From Nocardioides anomalus (GTDB lineage Bacteria; Actinomycetota; Actinomycetes; Propionibacteriales; Nocardioidaceae): a DNA stretch of 64,000 nt. The DNA is taken from assembly GCF_011046535.1 (NCBI RefSeq), contig NZ_CP049257.1:4092001-4156000 (forward strand). Reading direction: 5' to 3'. The notes under the pieces are model-generated. The model worked only from the letters and a program-made list of their open reading frames with translations. It was not told the DNA's origin and searched no databases. A program made the translations under genes and the position numbers. This document shows positions 28,274-37,339 of this stretch, in pieces (position 1 is the first letter of the stretch; the number at the start of each line of letters is the position of its first letter).

Positions 28274-29244
28274 GTGAGAGGCGCGCTCGCGGTCGCGGGA
28301 CTGGCCCTGGTGGCCGGCTGCTCGACCGACGAGGGCCGGCCGGAGCCGGAGCGCCCCGCGCCGCCGAGCGCCGTGGCACCCGCGACGAGCACGCCCCCGG
28401 CGACCGGGACACCGGCGCCGGCGCCAGCGCCGGTGCCCCGGGTCTCCCCGACGACGTCCGCACGGCCACGGCCGTCGCGGCGGTCCGGCACCTGGCCGGG
28501 CGGGTGGGACCGCGACCGGGCACCTCACCGGCGTACGCACGGGCGGCGGGGTGGGTCGAGGAGCAGCTGACCCGGCTGGGCTGGCGGGTGGAGCGGCAGG
28601 AGTTCCCGACGCCGGCCGGGGTCTCGTGGGGCGTGCCGGTGCGCGGCGGGACCGGGACCAACCTGGTGGCGACGCGCGGGGACGTGGTCCCGGGCGAGCC
28701 GTGGCTGCTGGTCGGCGCCCACCTCGACACCGTCCCGCAGGCGCCGGGCGCCGAGGACAACGCCTCGGGCGTCGGCGTGCTGCTGGCCGTGGCCGAGGCG
28801 CTCGCCGGCACGCGCAGCCGGCTGCCGGTGGTGCTGGTGGCCTTCGGCTCCGAGGAGCCGCGCGGTCCCAGCGACGCCGACCACCACTACGGCTCGCGGG
28901 CCTACGTCGCGGCGCTGGACCGCGCGGAGCGCCGGTCGCTGCGCGGTGCGGTGGCGCTCGACCGGGTCGGCGTGGGTGAGGTCGTGCCGCTGGGCAGCGT
29001 CGAGGCCGGCGACCCGCTCCGCGAGGAGGTGCAGCGGGCGGCGCGGCGGGCCGGCGTACCCGTGGTGACCAGCAGCGGCGAGCGCTCCAGCGACCACGCG
29101 TCGTTCACGGAGGTGGGGCTGCCGGGGGTGCGGCTGGGCAGCACGGCCTACGCCGGCTACCACTCGGCCGGCGACACCGTCGACGTGGTGCAGCCGGCCC
29201 AGCTGGCCCGGACCGCCCGGGTCGTGCTCAGCTGGCTCCGCTGA
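28274..29244 (+). pseudogene. M28-family metallopeptidase lipoprotein, interrupted by a frameshift
   Basis: The GTG at 28274 starts a lipoprotein signal peptide (VRGALAVAGLALVAGC, lipobox LVAGC) and a Pro/Thr spacer. The peptidase domain continues one frame back from about 28440 (GLPDDVRTATAVAAVRHLAG) to the stop at 29242-29244. Zinc and catalytic motifs are there: VGAHLDTV, EDNASGVG, FGSEEPRG and the late Y-H-S-A-G-D-T. A single missing C in the CCCC run at 28436-28439 explains the break exactly, and a -1 slip there would restore GTG-CCC-CCG-GGT. It may be a sequencing error, a slippery site or a real mutation. When intact, it would be a membrane-tethered aminopeptidase. Confidence 0.7.
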
Positions 29245-30349
29245 GCCCGGCGCAGGCCTGGAGGTCGCGGCGGTCGGCCAGGAAGGCGAGCGCGTCCGGG
29301 CCGGGCAGCGGCCCGGCCAGGCCGTCGGTCCCGATCCGGCCCGGGGCCCACGACGCGTCGGTCACGGTGGCCCGGGCGGTACCGGGCTCGGCGCCGGGCT
29401 GGACGGTGAGCGTGAGGGTGCCGGTGGTGGCGCCGGGGGCGTACCAGGCGAAGTTGCCCAGCCCGTAGGCGACGTAGCCGTCCCCCAGCCGCCCGTCGCC
29501 CTGCAGCACGTGGGCGTGGCTGCCCACGACCACGTCCGCGCCGGCCCCGACCAGCGCGCCGGCCAGCGACCGCTGGTCCGGACTGGGGCAGGTGTCGCCC
29601 TGCACGCCCCAGTGCACGTAGACCACGACCACGTCGGCCGAGGCGTCCGCGCGGGCGACGGCGCGCAGCAGCCGGCGGGGATCGACCGCGTCGGCCGTGC
29701 CGGCCCGCGTCGGCGTGGCCGCCCACTGCCCGGTCGGGTCGGCGGTGGGGTCGAGCGCCGCGGCGGTCGCGCCGAGCACCTCGACCCGCGTCCCGCGGAT
29801 GTCGACGACGGCCGGGGCGTACGCCGCACGGGCGTCCCGGCCCACGCCGACCACGTCGACGTCCGCGGCGTCGAGCGCGTCCAGGTCGAGGCCGTCCAGG
29901 CCGTAGTCGAGCACATGGTTGTTGGCCAGCGTGACCACGTCGACGCCGGCGGCGGCCAGCGCGTCCAGCGCGGACGGCGGCGCCTGGAAGGTGAACTGCT
30001 TGCCCGGCGCCGGTGCCCCGCCCGTGCCCACCGCGGTCTCCAGGTTGACCACGCCCAGGTCGGCGGCGGCGAGCGCTCGAGTGGCAGGCGCCAGGGCCGT
30101 GGCCGGGTCGGCCGCGAGCCGGTCCCCCAGCACGCCCTCGAAGTGCACGTCGCCCGCGAAGGCCAGGGTCACCGGGGACGGGGTGGGCGCGGTCGACGGC
30201 GATCCCGGCGATCCCGGCGCCGGGAGAGCGGACGAGGGCGTCGGCCCGGCCGGCCGGTCCGCGGGCGGCGGCGCCGAGGCCGGCTCGTCGTCGCACGCGG
30301 CCAGGGCCAGCACCGCGAGGACGGCCACCACGAGCCGCCGCGCCACCAT
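29228..30349 (-). CDS. CapA-family lipoprotein (poly-gamma-glutamate capsule-like phosphoesterase fold)
   Basis: A 373-residue protein with a lipoprotein signal ([19 protein letters not shown]) and a Pro-rich spacer. The CapA/PGA_cap domain follows (about 60-350): [51 protein letters not shown] and [11 protein letters not shown]. The conserved D, N, H residues form a metallophosphoesterase-like centre. Family members are linked to capsule polymer export, but lone copies in actinobacteria have no proven role. The ATG at 30349 is chosen for the signal peptide. It converges with the M28 gene and overlaps it by 17 bp. Confidence 0.85.
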   Translation of the reverse strand: MVARRLVVAVLAVLALAACDDEPASAPPPADRPAGPTPSSALPAPGSPGSPSTAPTPSPVTLAFAGDVHFEGVLGDRLAADPATALAPATRALAAADLGVVNLETAVGTGGAPAPGKQFTFQAPPSALDALAAAGVDVVTLANNHVLDYGLDGLDLDALDAADVDVVGVGRDARAAYAPAVVDIRGTRVEVLGATAAALDPTADPTGQWAATPTRAGTADAVDPRRLLRAVARADASADVVVVYVHWGVQGDTCPSPDQRSLAGALVGAGADVVVGSHAHVLQGDGRLGDGYVAYGLGNFAWYAPGATTGTLTLTVQPGAEPGTARATVTDASWAPGRIGTDGLAGPLPGPDALAFLADRRDLQACAGLSGAS

Positions 30350-30416
30350 CCCCCGATCTTGCCAATCGCGCCCCAGCCGCGCCGTCGCGCCCGACACTGA
30401 GCGCAGGGAGGTCGGC

Positions 30417-32945
30417 GTGGTGGCACGGTGGACCGGGCCGGCCGCGGCCCTGTGGGCGGCGACGCTGGTCGTCGTCGCGGTCCACCTCGCGCAGCCCGCG
30501 GGTCGGGCGGCCGACGTGAGCTACCTCGTCGTCGTGGTCGGTGCCGCCGTCGTCGCCTGGCTCGGCGTGGCCCGCCGTCCCGACGGCGAGCGGCTGGTGC
30601 CGGCGCTCATCGCCACCGGGCTCGCCGCCACCGCCCTCGGCGACCTGCTCTGGCAGGTCATCGCGTGGTCGGGGCGCGAGCCCGACGTCTCGATCGCCGA
30701 CGTGCCCTACTACGCCAGCTACCTCGGGCTCGGCGCGGCGATGGTGATCATCCTGGTCCGCCACGCCGACACCCGCCGGGTGGACGTGGACGCGGCCATC
30801 GACGCGCTCACCGTCGTGGTGGTCAGCGTGATCGTGCTGTGGAGCGTCTCGATCCGCGACATCGCCGTCGACCACACCGTGCCGCTGCTGACCCGGGTCG
30901 TGGGCGCGGGCTACCCGGTGCTCGACGCGGTGCTGCTGGCCTTGGCGCTGCGGACCCTGTCGGTGCGCCGCTACCGGAGCGTGCTCGGCGTCCGGTTCGC
31001 GGCCGGCGTGTGCTGCTGGCTGCTGGCCGATCTCGGCTACCTGCTGCTGGACGTCTCGGGCGTGGGCTCGGCGAGCCTCGACGCCGGTTGGATGCTGGGC
31101 GGTGCGCTCATGGCCGCCTCCACCTGGCGCACGCCCCCGGCGACGACCGAGGCCGAGGCGGAGGACCCCGGCCGGGTCGCGCTGGGCCGGCTCGGGCTCG
31201 CGGTCGGCCCGTTCGTCGTACCGCCCGTCGTGCTGGTCGTCGCCGCGGTCCGCGGCGAGGAGGTCCGCCCGCTCGAGGGCGTGGTGGCGCTGCTCGCGCT
31301 GCTCGTCCTGGTCTTCTTGCGCACCGCCCGCCTGCTGCGCGCCGAGGCCCGCACGCGCGTCGAGCTGGCCGAGGCCCGCGACGCCGCCCTGGAGGCCTCC
31401 CGCGCCAAGTCGCAGTTCCTGGCCACCATGAGCCACGAGATCCGCACGCCGATGAACGGCGTCATCGGCCTGAACGAGCTGCTGCTCGCCACCGACCTCA
31501 GCGTCCGCCAGCGGCAGTACGCCGAGGGCGTGCGCGGCGCGGGCCACGGCCTGCTCGGCGTGATCAACGAGATCCTCGACTTCTCCAAGATCGAGGCCGG
31601 GCACCTGGAGCTCGAGGAGGTCGACTTCGACCTGGGCGAGCTGGTCGAGGGCGTGGCCGAGCTCGTGGCCGAGTCCAGCCGCAGCAAGGACCTCGAGCTC
31701 CTGGCCTACTGCTCCCCCGACCTGCCCGCGGCGCTGCGCGGCGACCCGGCCCGGATCCGGCAGGTGCTGCTCAACCTGGCCGGCAACGCGGTGAAGTTCA
31801 CCGCCGCGGGCGAGGTGGTGGTCCGCGCCTGGCTCGACGAGCGGCTCGACGACGGTCACCTGGTCGTGCGCTTCGAGGTCTCCGACACCGGCATCGGCCT
31901 GGACCCCACCGACGCCGACCGGCTCTTCGACGCCTTCTCCCAGGCCGACTCCTCCACGACCCGCCGCTTCGGGGGCACCGGCCTCGGGCTGGCGATCTCC
32001 CGTGAGCTCGTCGAGGCCATGGGCGGTCGGATCGGCGTGGACAGCGCGCTCGGCGAGGGCAGCGTCTTCTGGTTCACCCTGCCGCTCGCCGAGGCCGCCG
32101 ACCCGGACGCGGCCACCGCGGCCGCGACCTCGGTCGCGCTGGCCGGTCGCCGCGCGCTGGTCGTCGACGACAACGCCACCAACCGGCTGATCCTCCACGA
32201 CCAGCTCCAGCACTGGGGGCTGGACGTCGACGTGGCCGACGGTGCGCAGGCCGGGCTCGACCGGTTCCGGGGCGCGGTCCGCGAGGGGCGGCCCTACGAC
32301 CTGGGCGTGCTCGACCTCTGCATGCCTGGCATGGACGGCCTGGAGCTGGCCCGGCGGATCGCGGCCGAGCCGGCGCTCGCCCCGACCCGGCTGGTCCTCA
32401 TGACGTCGGGGACCCAGGTCTCCGAGGCCGAGGCCTGCGACGTCGCCGTGGCCCTGCAGAAGCCCGTGCTGATGTCCCGCCTGCGCGCGGTGCTCGAGGA
32501 GGTCGGCCCCACCGGGGTCACGCCACCGGCCGAGCCGCGACCCGAGCCGCCGGCGGCGCTCTCCCGCCGCGTGCTGGTCGTCGACGACGGCGAGGTCAAC
32601 CAGCTCGTCGCGGCCGGCATCCTCCAGCACCTGGGGTACGCCGCCGACGCGGCCCACGACGGCGAGCAGGCGGTCCGGCTGGTGGCCGAGCGCACCTACG
32701 ACGCGGTGCTGATGGACGTGCAGATGCCGGTGCTCGACGGGTACGCCGCCACCCGGCGCATCCGTGAGCTCGAGGGCGCCACCCGCCGCACGCCGGTGAT
32801 CGCCATGACCGCGAGCGCCAGCACGGAGGAGCGCGAGCGCTGCCTGGCCGCCGGCATGGACGACTACCTGACCAAGCCCATCAGCCGCGCGGACGTCGCG
32901 GCCAAGCTCAGCCGGTGGGTGCCCACGCCGGAGCCGCGCGGATAG
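30417..32945 (+). CDS. membrane hybrid histidine kinase with two receiver domains
   Basis: About 842 residues. An N-terminal multi-pass membrane sensor of about nine helices (1-300) has no extracytoplasmic domain of note. HisKA follows with [21 protein letters not shown] (about 340), then HATPase_c with [17 protein letters not shown] and [13 protein letters not shown]1 has [10 protein letters not shown] and [16 protein letters not shown]2 has [21 protein letters not shown] and LTKPIS. A BarA/ArcB-like layout without an Hpt domain. Start is GTG at 30417 or 30420, with AGGGAGG 6-9 nt upstream. No cognate regulator is adjacent. Confidence 0.87.
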   Translation: MVARWTGPAAALWAATLVVVAVHLAQPAGRAADVSYLVVVVGAAVVAWLGVARRPDGERLVPALIATGLAATALGDLLWQVIAWSGREPDVSIADVPYYASYLGLGAAMVIILVRHADTRRVDVDAAIDALTVVVVSVIVLWSVSIRDIAVDHTVPLLTRVVGAGYPVLDAVLLALALRTLSVRRYRSVLGVRFAAGVCCWLLADLGYLLLDVSGVGSASLDAGWMLGGALMAASTWRTPPATTEAEAEDPGRVALGRLGLAVGPFVVPPVVLVVAAVRGEEVRPLEGVVALLALLVLVFLRTARLLRAEARTRVELAEARDAALEASRAKSQFLATMSHEIRTPMNGVIGLNELLLATDLSVRQRQYAEGVRGAGHGLLGVINEILDFSKIEAGHLELEEVDFDLGELVEGVAELVAESSRSKDLELLAYCSPDLPAALRGDPARIRQVLLNLAGNAVKFTAAGEVVVRAWLDERLDDGHLVVRFEVSDTGIGLDPTDADRLFDAFSQADSSTTRRFGGTGLGLAISRELVEAMGGRIGVDSALGEGSVFWFTLPLAEAADPDAATAAATSVALAGRRALVVDDNATNRLILHDQLQHWGLDVDVADGAQAGLDRFRGAVREGRPYDLGVLDLCMPGMDGLELARRIAAEPALAPTRLVLMTSGTQVSEAEACDVAVALQKPVLMSRLRAVLEEVGPTGVTPPAEPRPEPPAALSRRVLVVDDGEVNQLVAAGILQHLGYAADAAHDGEQAVRLVAERTYDAVLMDVQMPVLDGYAATRRIRELEGATRRTPVIAMTASASTEERERCLAAGMDDYLTKPISRADVAAKLSRWVPTPEPRG

Positions 32946-32948
32946 TCC

Positions 32949-33407
32949 TCACGACGCGCTGCGCAGCAACCGCAGCCCGACGTCGACCAGCTCGACGCGC
33001 GGCAGGTCCGGCACGTCGGCCAGCGGGATCCAGCGCGCCTCGTCGGTGGTGCCGTCCACCTCGTCCTGCAGGCTGCCGCCCGTGATCCGCGCCTCGTAGA
33101 CCACCCGCACGCCCCGGAACCACCGGCCGCGGTCCACGGTGCGCTCCTCGGGGGAGACCACGAGCGTGTCCACGCCGAGCAGCCGCACCAGCGCGACGTC
33201 GTACCCGGTCTCCTCGCGGACCTCGCGCACCGCGCCGTCCTCGAGGCTCTCGAGCAGCTCGACGCCGCCGCCGGGCAGCGTCCACAGCGGCTGGTCGGCT
33301 TCGTTCCACAGCGCCAGCAGGATCCGGTCGGAGTCGTCGACCACCACGGCGTACGCCGCGAGCCGGGTGTCGTACTCGGTGTGGTGGAGGCCCTGGTCCT
33401 GCGTCAC
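32949..33407 (-). CDS. NUDIX hydrolase
   Basis: A 152-residue NUDIX protein. The Nudix box runs from GGVELLE to [10 protein letters not shown] (Gx5Ex7REUxEExGU) at about residues 48-70. Members hydrolyse nucleoside diphosphates linked to another moiety; the substrate is unknown. The protein is soluble with no extra domain. The GTG start at 33407 has a weak AAGGCT box 7 nt upstream. Converges with the hybrid kinase (3 bp gap) and diverges from the aldo/keto reductase. Confidence 0.87.
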   Translation of the reverse strand: MTQDQGLHHTEYDTRLAAYAVVVDDSDRILLALWNEADQPLWTLPGGGVELLESLEDGAVREVREETGYDVALVRLLGVDTLVVSPEERTVDRGRWFRGVRVVYEARITGGSLQDEVDGTTDEARWIPLADVPDLPRVELVDVGLRLLRSAS

Positions 33408-33470
33408 GCGCCACAGCCTTGCAGGTGCCGGAGCCCGATTGGGCGGGGCGCCGGGCGGTTACGGGAGGAC

Positions 33471-34316
33471 ATGACCGTCCCGACCCTGACCCTGAACAAC
33501 CAGACCGAGATCCCGCAGCTCGGCTTCGGCGTCTTCCAGGTGCCGCCCGAGCAGACCGCGGACGTGGTCAGCCAGGCCCTGCAGGTCGGCTACCGCCACA
33601 TCGACACCGCCGAGATGTACCAGAACGAGCAGGAGGTCGGCGAGGCCCTCAAGGCCACCGACGTCCCGCGCGAGGAGCTGTGGATCACCAGCAAGCTCAA
33701 CAACGGCTTCCACAAGCCCGACGACGCCCGCCGCGCCTTCGACGAGACCCTGAGCAAGCTCGGTCTCGACCAGATCGACCTGTTCCTCATCCACTGGCCG
33801 CTGCCCACGCTGTACGACGGCGACTACGTCTCGACCTGGAAGACCCTCACCGAGTTCGTCCAGGACGGCCGCGCCCGCTCCGTCGGCGTCTCCAACTTCC
33901 AGCCGGCCCACCTGGACCGGATCGTAGCCGAGACCGGCATCGTCCCGGTGGTCAACCAGATCGAGGCGCACCCCTACTTCCTCAACGACGAGGCCCGCGA
34001 GGCCAGCCACCGGCACGGGATCCTGGTCGAGGCCTGGTCGCCAATCGCCCAGGGCGCGGTGCTCGACGACGAGGTCATCACCCAGGTGGCCGCGGCCCAC
34101 GACAAGACGCCGTCGCAGGTCACCCTGCGCTGGCACGTGCAGCGCGGCGACATCGTGTTCCCCAAGTCGATGCACCGCGAGCGCATGGAGGAGAACTTCG
34201 CGATCTTCGACTTCGAGCTCACCGACGACGAGATGGCCTCGATCAGCGGCCTGGACAAGGGTGAGGACGGCCGCACCGGCCCCAACCCCGACACGTTCGA
34301 CTACATCCCGGACTGA
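33471..34316 (+). CDS. aldo/keto reductase
   Basis: A 281-residue NADPH-dependent oxidoreductase with a TIM barrel. The catalytic tetrad is visible: Asp and Tyr in HIDTAEMYQNEQEVGEAL, Lys in TSKLNNGF, His in LFLIHWPLP. NADPH-binding segments near the C-terminus include GDIVFPKSMHRERMEENF. Closest in style to 2,5-diketo-gluconate reductase-like AKR5 enzymes, but the carbonyl substrate is unknown. The ATG at 33471 has GGAGG only 2 nt upstream, which is too close to be a good ribosome site. Confidence 0.9.
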   Translation: MTVPTLTLNNQTEIPQLGFGVFQVPPEQTADVVSQALQVGYRHIDTAEMYQNEQEVGEALKATDVPREELWITSKLNNGFHKPDDARRAFDETLSKLGLDQIDLFLIHWPLPTLYDGDYVSTWKTLTEFVQDGRARSVGVSNFQPAHLDRIVAETGIVPVVNQIEAHPYFLNDEAREASHRHGILVEAWSPIAQGAVLDDEVITQVAAAHDKTPSQVTLRWHVQRGDIVFPKSMHRERMEENFAIFDFELTDDEMASISGLDKGEDGRTGPNPDTFDYIPD

Positions 34317-34338
34317 CCCGGACCACCGGCTGGCGGCG

Positions 34339-34875
34339 CTAGCGGACGGTGACCTTCACCTCGTTGGAGGTCTCCGGTCCGCTGGTGTCGCGCACCCGGA
34401 AGGTGTTGACCCCCGAGGACGCGGTCTGGACGTAGGTCGAGAACGTCCCGCCGCTCACCGGCACGTCGACCGGGAAGTCCTGCCACTTGCCGTTCTCGAA
34501 GCGCTGCACCTGCAGCACCGCACCCTCACCGCCAGGGTAGACGCCGGTCAGGTAGATCTCCTCCATCGGCCCCACCTCGGTCACCGACGAGGACAGCGAG
34601 ATCGCGAACTCCGGCGCCGCGGACGTGCTCTCCACCGGCGTCGGCTCCCCGGGCGCCAGCGTGATCTGCGGGCCGCTCTCGGATTCGGTCTCCGACGGGC
34701 GCGGGAGGTACATCGACTGCTGGCTGGACGCCGTACCGCCGTCGTCCTCGCCACCGAGCCCCAGCACCCGGGTCGCGCCCAGTGCGCCGACGCTGACCAG
34801 CAGGCCGACCACCACGCCGACCCCGATGAGCGCGGCGAGACCCGAGATGACCGGGTGGCCCTCCTCGTCGGACAC
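34339..34875 (-). CDS. single-pass membrane protein with Ig-like C-terminal part
   Basis: A 178-residue protein. After about 10 residues comes one transmembrane helix (ISGLAALIGVGVVVGLLVSVGALG in part, about 10-33). A Ser/Glu/Pro-rich spacer follows, then a beta-rich domain (about 95-178) with YLTGVYPGGEGAVLQVQRF and NTFRVRDTSGPETSNEVKVTVR, similar to fibronectin/CARDB-like folds. GTG at 34875 has AAGGAG 5 nt upstream, better than the ATG at 34917. Probably exposed outside the membrane. Function unknown. Confidence 0.65.
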   Translation of the reverse strand: MSDEEGHPVISGLAALIGVGVVVGLLVSVGALGATRVLGLGGEDDGGTASSQQSMYLPRPSETESESGPQITLAPGEPTPVESTSAAPEFAISLSSSVTEVGPMEEIYLTGVYPGGEGAVLQVQRFENGKWQDFPVDVPVSGGTFSTYVQTASSGVNTFRVRDTSGPETSNEVKVTVR

Positions 34876-34960
34876 GACGGCTCCTTCCGCTTGGGGTCGT
34901 CCCTGGGACGCCGCCATTCTCCGGCAGGTTGCGCGGTCGACCCAATCGCACCGCCGGCAC

Positions 34961-34966
34961 TACGGT
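34961..34966 (+). promoter_or_regulatory. -10 box for the gene at 34973
   Basis: TACGGT ends 6 nt before the GTG at 34973; no Shine-Dalgarno in the gap. It fixes the start of an otherwise ambiguous open frame. Confidence 0.5.
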
Positions 34967-34972
34967 GCGGTC

Positions 34973-35482
34973 GTGCCCCAGGACCCGATGGCCACGGCCC
35001 GCGCGGTGCAGGCGGTCATGGCGCAGGCCTCGGCGTGGGTCGCGCAGTACCGCGCCGACCTCGCCGCCCGCGGGCTCGGCTTCGGCCCCGACGACCTCGC
35101 CGCCATCACCGCTGCCGCCCAGGCCCACCCCACGCCGCCGCCCAGCGCCGACCCCGCCGCCGACGCCGCCGAGGCCCAGCGCGTGCAGCAGCTGGCCCTG
35201 AGCGCCGAGTACCCCGAGGGCGGCTTCGCGCCCACCGACCCCCGGCTCGCCGCCGTCGGCATGCCGCTGGTCAGCTGGGCCATGGCGGCGCGAGCCGTCG
35301 GCTGGGCCACCTCCGACGAGGCCCTGGTCGAACGGGTCCTGCGGGCGCTGGGGCACACCCGGGCGGACCACGACACCGCGACCGCGCACTGGACGGCCGT
35401 GCTGAAGCAGGACATGGCCGTGGCCACCCTCTACGGCCAGCTCTTCACCCACTGCGCCCCGTTGCCGACCCGACCGGCCTGA
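34973..35482 (+). CDS. hypothetical helical protein
   Basis: A 169-residue protein, mostly predicted helix, with an Ala-rich N-terminal half (ATARAVQAVMAQASAWVAQY) and a Pro-rich break (HPTPPPSADPAAD). The second half (AVGMPLVSWAMAARAVGWATSDEALVERVLRALG, in part) looks globular. I recognise no family. The start is set by a TACGGT -10 box 6 nt upstream; the longer frame is antisense to the membrane-protein gene. Ends 5 bp before the convergent SnoaL-like gene. Confidence 0.6.
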   Translation: MPQDPMATARAVQAVMAQASAWVAQYRADLAARGLGFGPDDLAAITAAAQAHPTPPPSADPAADAAEAQRVQQLALSAEYPEGGFAPTDPRLAAVGMPLVSWAMAARAVGWATSDEALVERVLRALGHTRADHDTATAHWTAVLKQDMAVATLYGQLFTHCAPLPTRPA

Positions 35483-35486
35483 GGGC

Positions 35487-35912
35487 TCAGAGGTTCTGCT
35501 TCCAGACCACCTCTTCGCGCAGCCGCACCGAGCGCCAGCCGTCCGGCGTACGCGTCATCGTGTGGTGGTAGAGCCCGCCGAACTCCACCAGCTTCGTGCC
35601 GCCCTGGCCGTCGTCCATCGGCATGGGGTTGTGGAAGTACGCCGCCACCTCGGCGCCGTCGCCGTCGAGGGCGATCTCGACCTGGCCCAGCGTGTGCATG
35701 CGCAGCGGGAAGAACGCGGGCAGCACCTCGGCGAGCCACGCCTTGATCTCCGGGTACGTCGCGTCGATGCCGCCCGAGGCGGTGTAGTCGATGCGCGCGT
35801 CCGGCGTGAAGACCGTGTCCAGCCGGTCCCACGCGCCGGTGTCGATGGCGCGGGTGTAGCGGACCAGCACGTCGGTGATCTCCGCGCGGTCGCTCAGCTC
35901 CTGGAGGTCCAC
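35487..35912 (-). CDS. SnoaL-like (NTF2-fold) protein
   Basis: A 141-residue cone-shaped NTF2-like protein of the SnoaL_4/ketosteroid isomerase-like group: LSDRAEITDVLVRYTRAIDTGAWDRLDTVFTPDARIDYTASGG (in part) and the C-terminal LYHHTMTRTPDGWRSVRLREEVVW. Such proteins act as small isomerases or dehydratases; many sit in sterol-degradation clusters. GTG at 35912 has a CATCCT box 7 nt upstream and, just beyond it, a KstR-like palindrome (35935-35948). Reaction unknown. Confidence 0.8.
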   Translation of the reverse strand: MDLQELSDRAEITDVLVRYTRAIDTGAWDRLDTVFTPDARIDYTASGGIDATYPEIKAWLAEVLPAFFPLRMHTLGQVEIALDGDGAEVAAYFHNPMPMDDGQGGTKLVEFGGLYHHTMTRTPDGWRSVRLREEVVWKQNL

Positions 35913-35934
35913 CCGCCGGAGGATGGCACAGAAG

Positions 35935-35948
35935 TGGAACCTGTTCTA
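35935..35948. promoter_or_regulatory. KstR-like operator upstream of the SnoaL-like gene
   Basis: TGGAACCTGTTCTA fits TNNAACNNGTTNNA, the motif bound by KstR, the repressor of sterol degradation in mycobacteria and rhodococci. It lies 23-36 bp upstream of the GTG at 35912, where the -35 region would be, and overlaps the stop codon of the upstream minus-strand gene. Confidence 0.6.
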
Positions 35949-36389
35949 GTCGAGGCCTCGCGCGCAGAGGTCGCCGCCGCTGCCCCACCGGTGCCAGCGC
36001 CTCGCGGCGGGCTCACCGGGCCGCGGGGCGACGCGGACGTCGAGTCGGGTGTAGGCCACCGTGCCGTCGGGGCAGGTGCCGAGCCGCGAGGCCCGCAGCA
36101 CGATCCGGCCGGGCCGGGCGTAGTACCCGCCCTCCGGGCGCAGCAGCCAGGTCACCCCGTAGCCCCGGGCCTTCCCGTGTCCCCACCGCTCCCAGCGCAG
36201 CCGGTCCACCTCGCCGGCCGGGTCACCCCCGTTGGAGATGCGGGCGGGCTCGACCTCTCCCCACCCGGCACCGATCGGGGCCAGGTGCTGGGCCGAGCCC
36301 AGCGTCGGCGGGTCGGCGGCGCGGGCGGGCGCCGGGACGAGCGCGGGGAGCAGGAGCAGGGCGAGGAGGGGGGAGGAGGCGGCGCACAC
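35946..36389 (-). CDS. small secreted protein
   Basis: A 147-residue protein with a clear signal peptide (ASSPLLALLLLPALVPAPARA, cleavage expected after ARA). The mature part is rich in W, G and R, with YARPGRIVLRASRLGTCPDG, and has two cysteines that could form a disulfide. No family recognised. GTG start at 36389. It lies between two KstR-like sites and could be transcribed from the region of the 36439 site or with the SnoaL-like gene. Confidence 0.65.
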   Translation of the reverse strand: MCAASSPLLALLLLPALVPAPARAADPPTLGSAQHLAPIGAGWGEVEPARISNGGDPAGEVDRLRWERWGHGKARGYGVTWLLRPEGGYYARPGRIVLRASRLGTCPDGTVAYTRLDVRVAPRPGEPAARRWHRWGSGGDLCARGLD

Positions 36390-36438
36390 CTCCTAGACGC
36401 TCCGAGGGGCCTGGCTGGTTGCGGCCGTGGCATCGAAC

Positions 36439-36456
36439 TGGAACACGTTCTAGTCT
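36439..36456. promoter_or_regulatory. KstR-like operator overlapping the -10 box of the LLM oxidoreductase gene
   Basis: TGGAACACGTTCTA (36439-36452) fits TNNAACNNGTTNNA. Its last two bases begin TAGTCT (36451-36456), a -10 box that ends 7 nt before the ATG at 36464. A repressor bound here would block the promoter directly. A 23-bp stretch around it is identical to that at 48960-48982. Confidence 0.65.
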
Positions 36457-36463
36457 GGCGCCC

Positions 36464-37339
36464 ATGCGGTTCACCTACGCCGAGGCGATGACGCAGGCGA
36501 CGTACTACGCACCCCTGGCCCAGGCGGCCGAGGCGGCCGGCTACACGAGCATGACCGTCGCCGACAGCCTGATCTACCCGCGGGAGTCGGACTCGAAGTA
36601 CCCCTACACCGACACCGGGGACCGCGAGTTCCTCGACGGCAAGGAGTTCATCGAGACGATGGTGCTCTGCGCGCACCTGTTCGCGGTGACGAGCACGCTG
36701 CGGCTCACGCCGTTCGTGCTCAAGCTGCCGGTGCGCCCGCCGGTCCTGGTGGCCAAGCAGGCCTCGTCGCTGGCCCACCTCTCGGGCAACCGGCTCGGCC
36801 TCGGCGTCGGCATCTCGCCGTGGCCGGAGGACTTCGACGCCCTGGGCGTGCCGTGGGAGAGGCGCGGCAAGCGGATGGACGAGTGCATGGACATCGTGCG
36901 CGGCCTGACGTCGGGCGACTTCTTCGGCTACTCCGGCGAGTTCTACGAGATCGAGCCGCTCAAGCAGTGTCCGGCGCCGAGCGAGCCGATCCCGCTACTG
37001 GTGGGCGGGCACGTCGACGCGGCGCTGCGGCGCGCGGTGCGCAAGGGCGACGGCTGGATGCACGCCGGCGGCGACGGCGAGGAGCTCGACCGGCTGCTGA
37101 CCCGGCTCGCGGAGATCCGCCGGGAGGAGGGCGACACCCGCGACGACTTCGAGGTGCACGTCATCTCCTACGACGCCTACGACCTCGACGGGATCAAGCG
37201 GCTCGAGGACAGGGGCGTGACCGACTGCATCGTCGGCTTCCGGGTGCCCTACATCAAGGGTCCGGACACCGAGCCGCTCGAGATCAAGGTCAAGCACCTC
37301 GAGCAGTACGCCGAGAACATCATCGCGAAGGTGTCATGA
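36464..37339 (+). CDS. LLM-class (F420-dependent) oxidoreductase
   Basis: A 291-residue luciferase-like TIM-barrel enzyme. Typical segments are AAGYTSMTVADSLIYP near the N-terminus, LRLTPFVLKLPVRPPVLVAKQASSLAHLSGNRLGLGVGISPWPEDF (in part), and the C-terminal IPLLVGGHVDAALRRAVRKGDGWM. Many actinobacterial members use F420 rather than FMN; the cofactor is inferred. Leaderless start from a promoter overlapped by a KstR-like site. It overlaps the DUF1214 gene by 4 nt (ATGA), suggesting one pathway step or complex. Confidence 0.87.
   Translation: MRFTYAEAMTQATYYAPLAQAAEAAGYTSMTVADSLIYPRESDSKYPYTDTGDREFLDGKEFIETMVLCAHLFAVTSTLRLTPFVLKLPVRPPVLVAKQASSLAHLSGNRLGLGVGISPWPEDFDALGVPWERRGKRMDECMDIVRGLTSGDFFGYSGEFYEIEPLKQCPAPSEPIPLLVGGHVDAALRRAVRKGDGWMHAGGDGEELDRLLTRLAEIRREEGDTRDDFEVHVISYDAYDLDGIKRLEDRGVTDCIVGFRVPYIKGPDTEPLEIKVKHLEQYAENIIAKVS

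Noticed and set aside
29157..32657. Minus-strand open frame of 1166 codons opposite the hybrid kinase and across CapA
   Set aside because: Composition is Arg/Gly/Asp-rich without domains; it is the antisense shadow of high-GC codons in the kinase gene, whose domains are clear.
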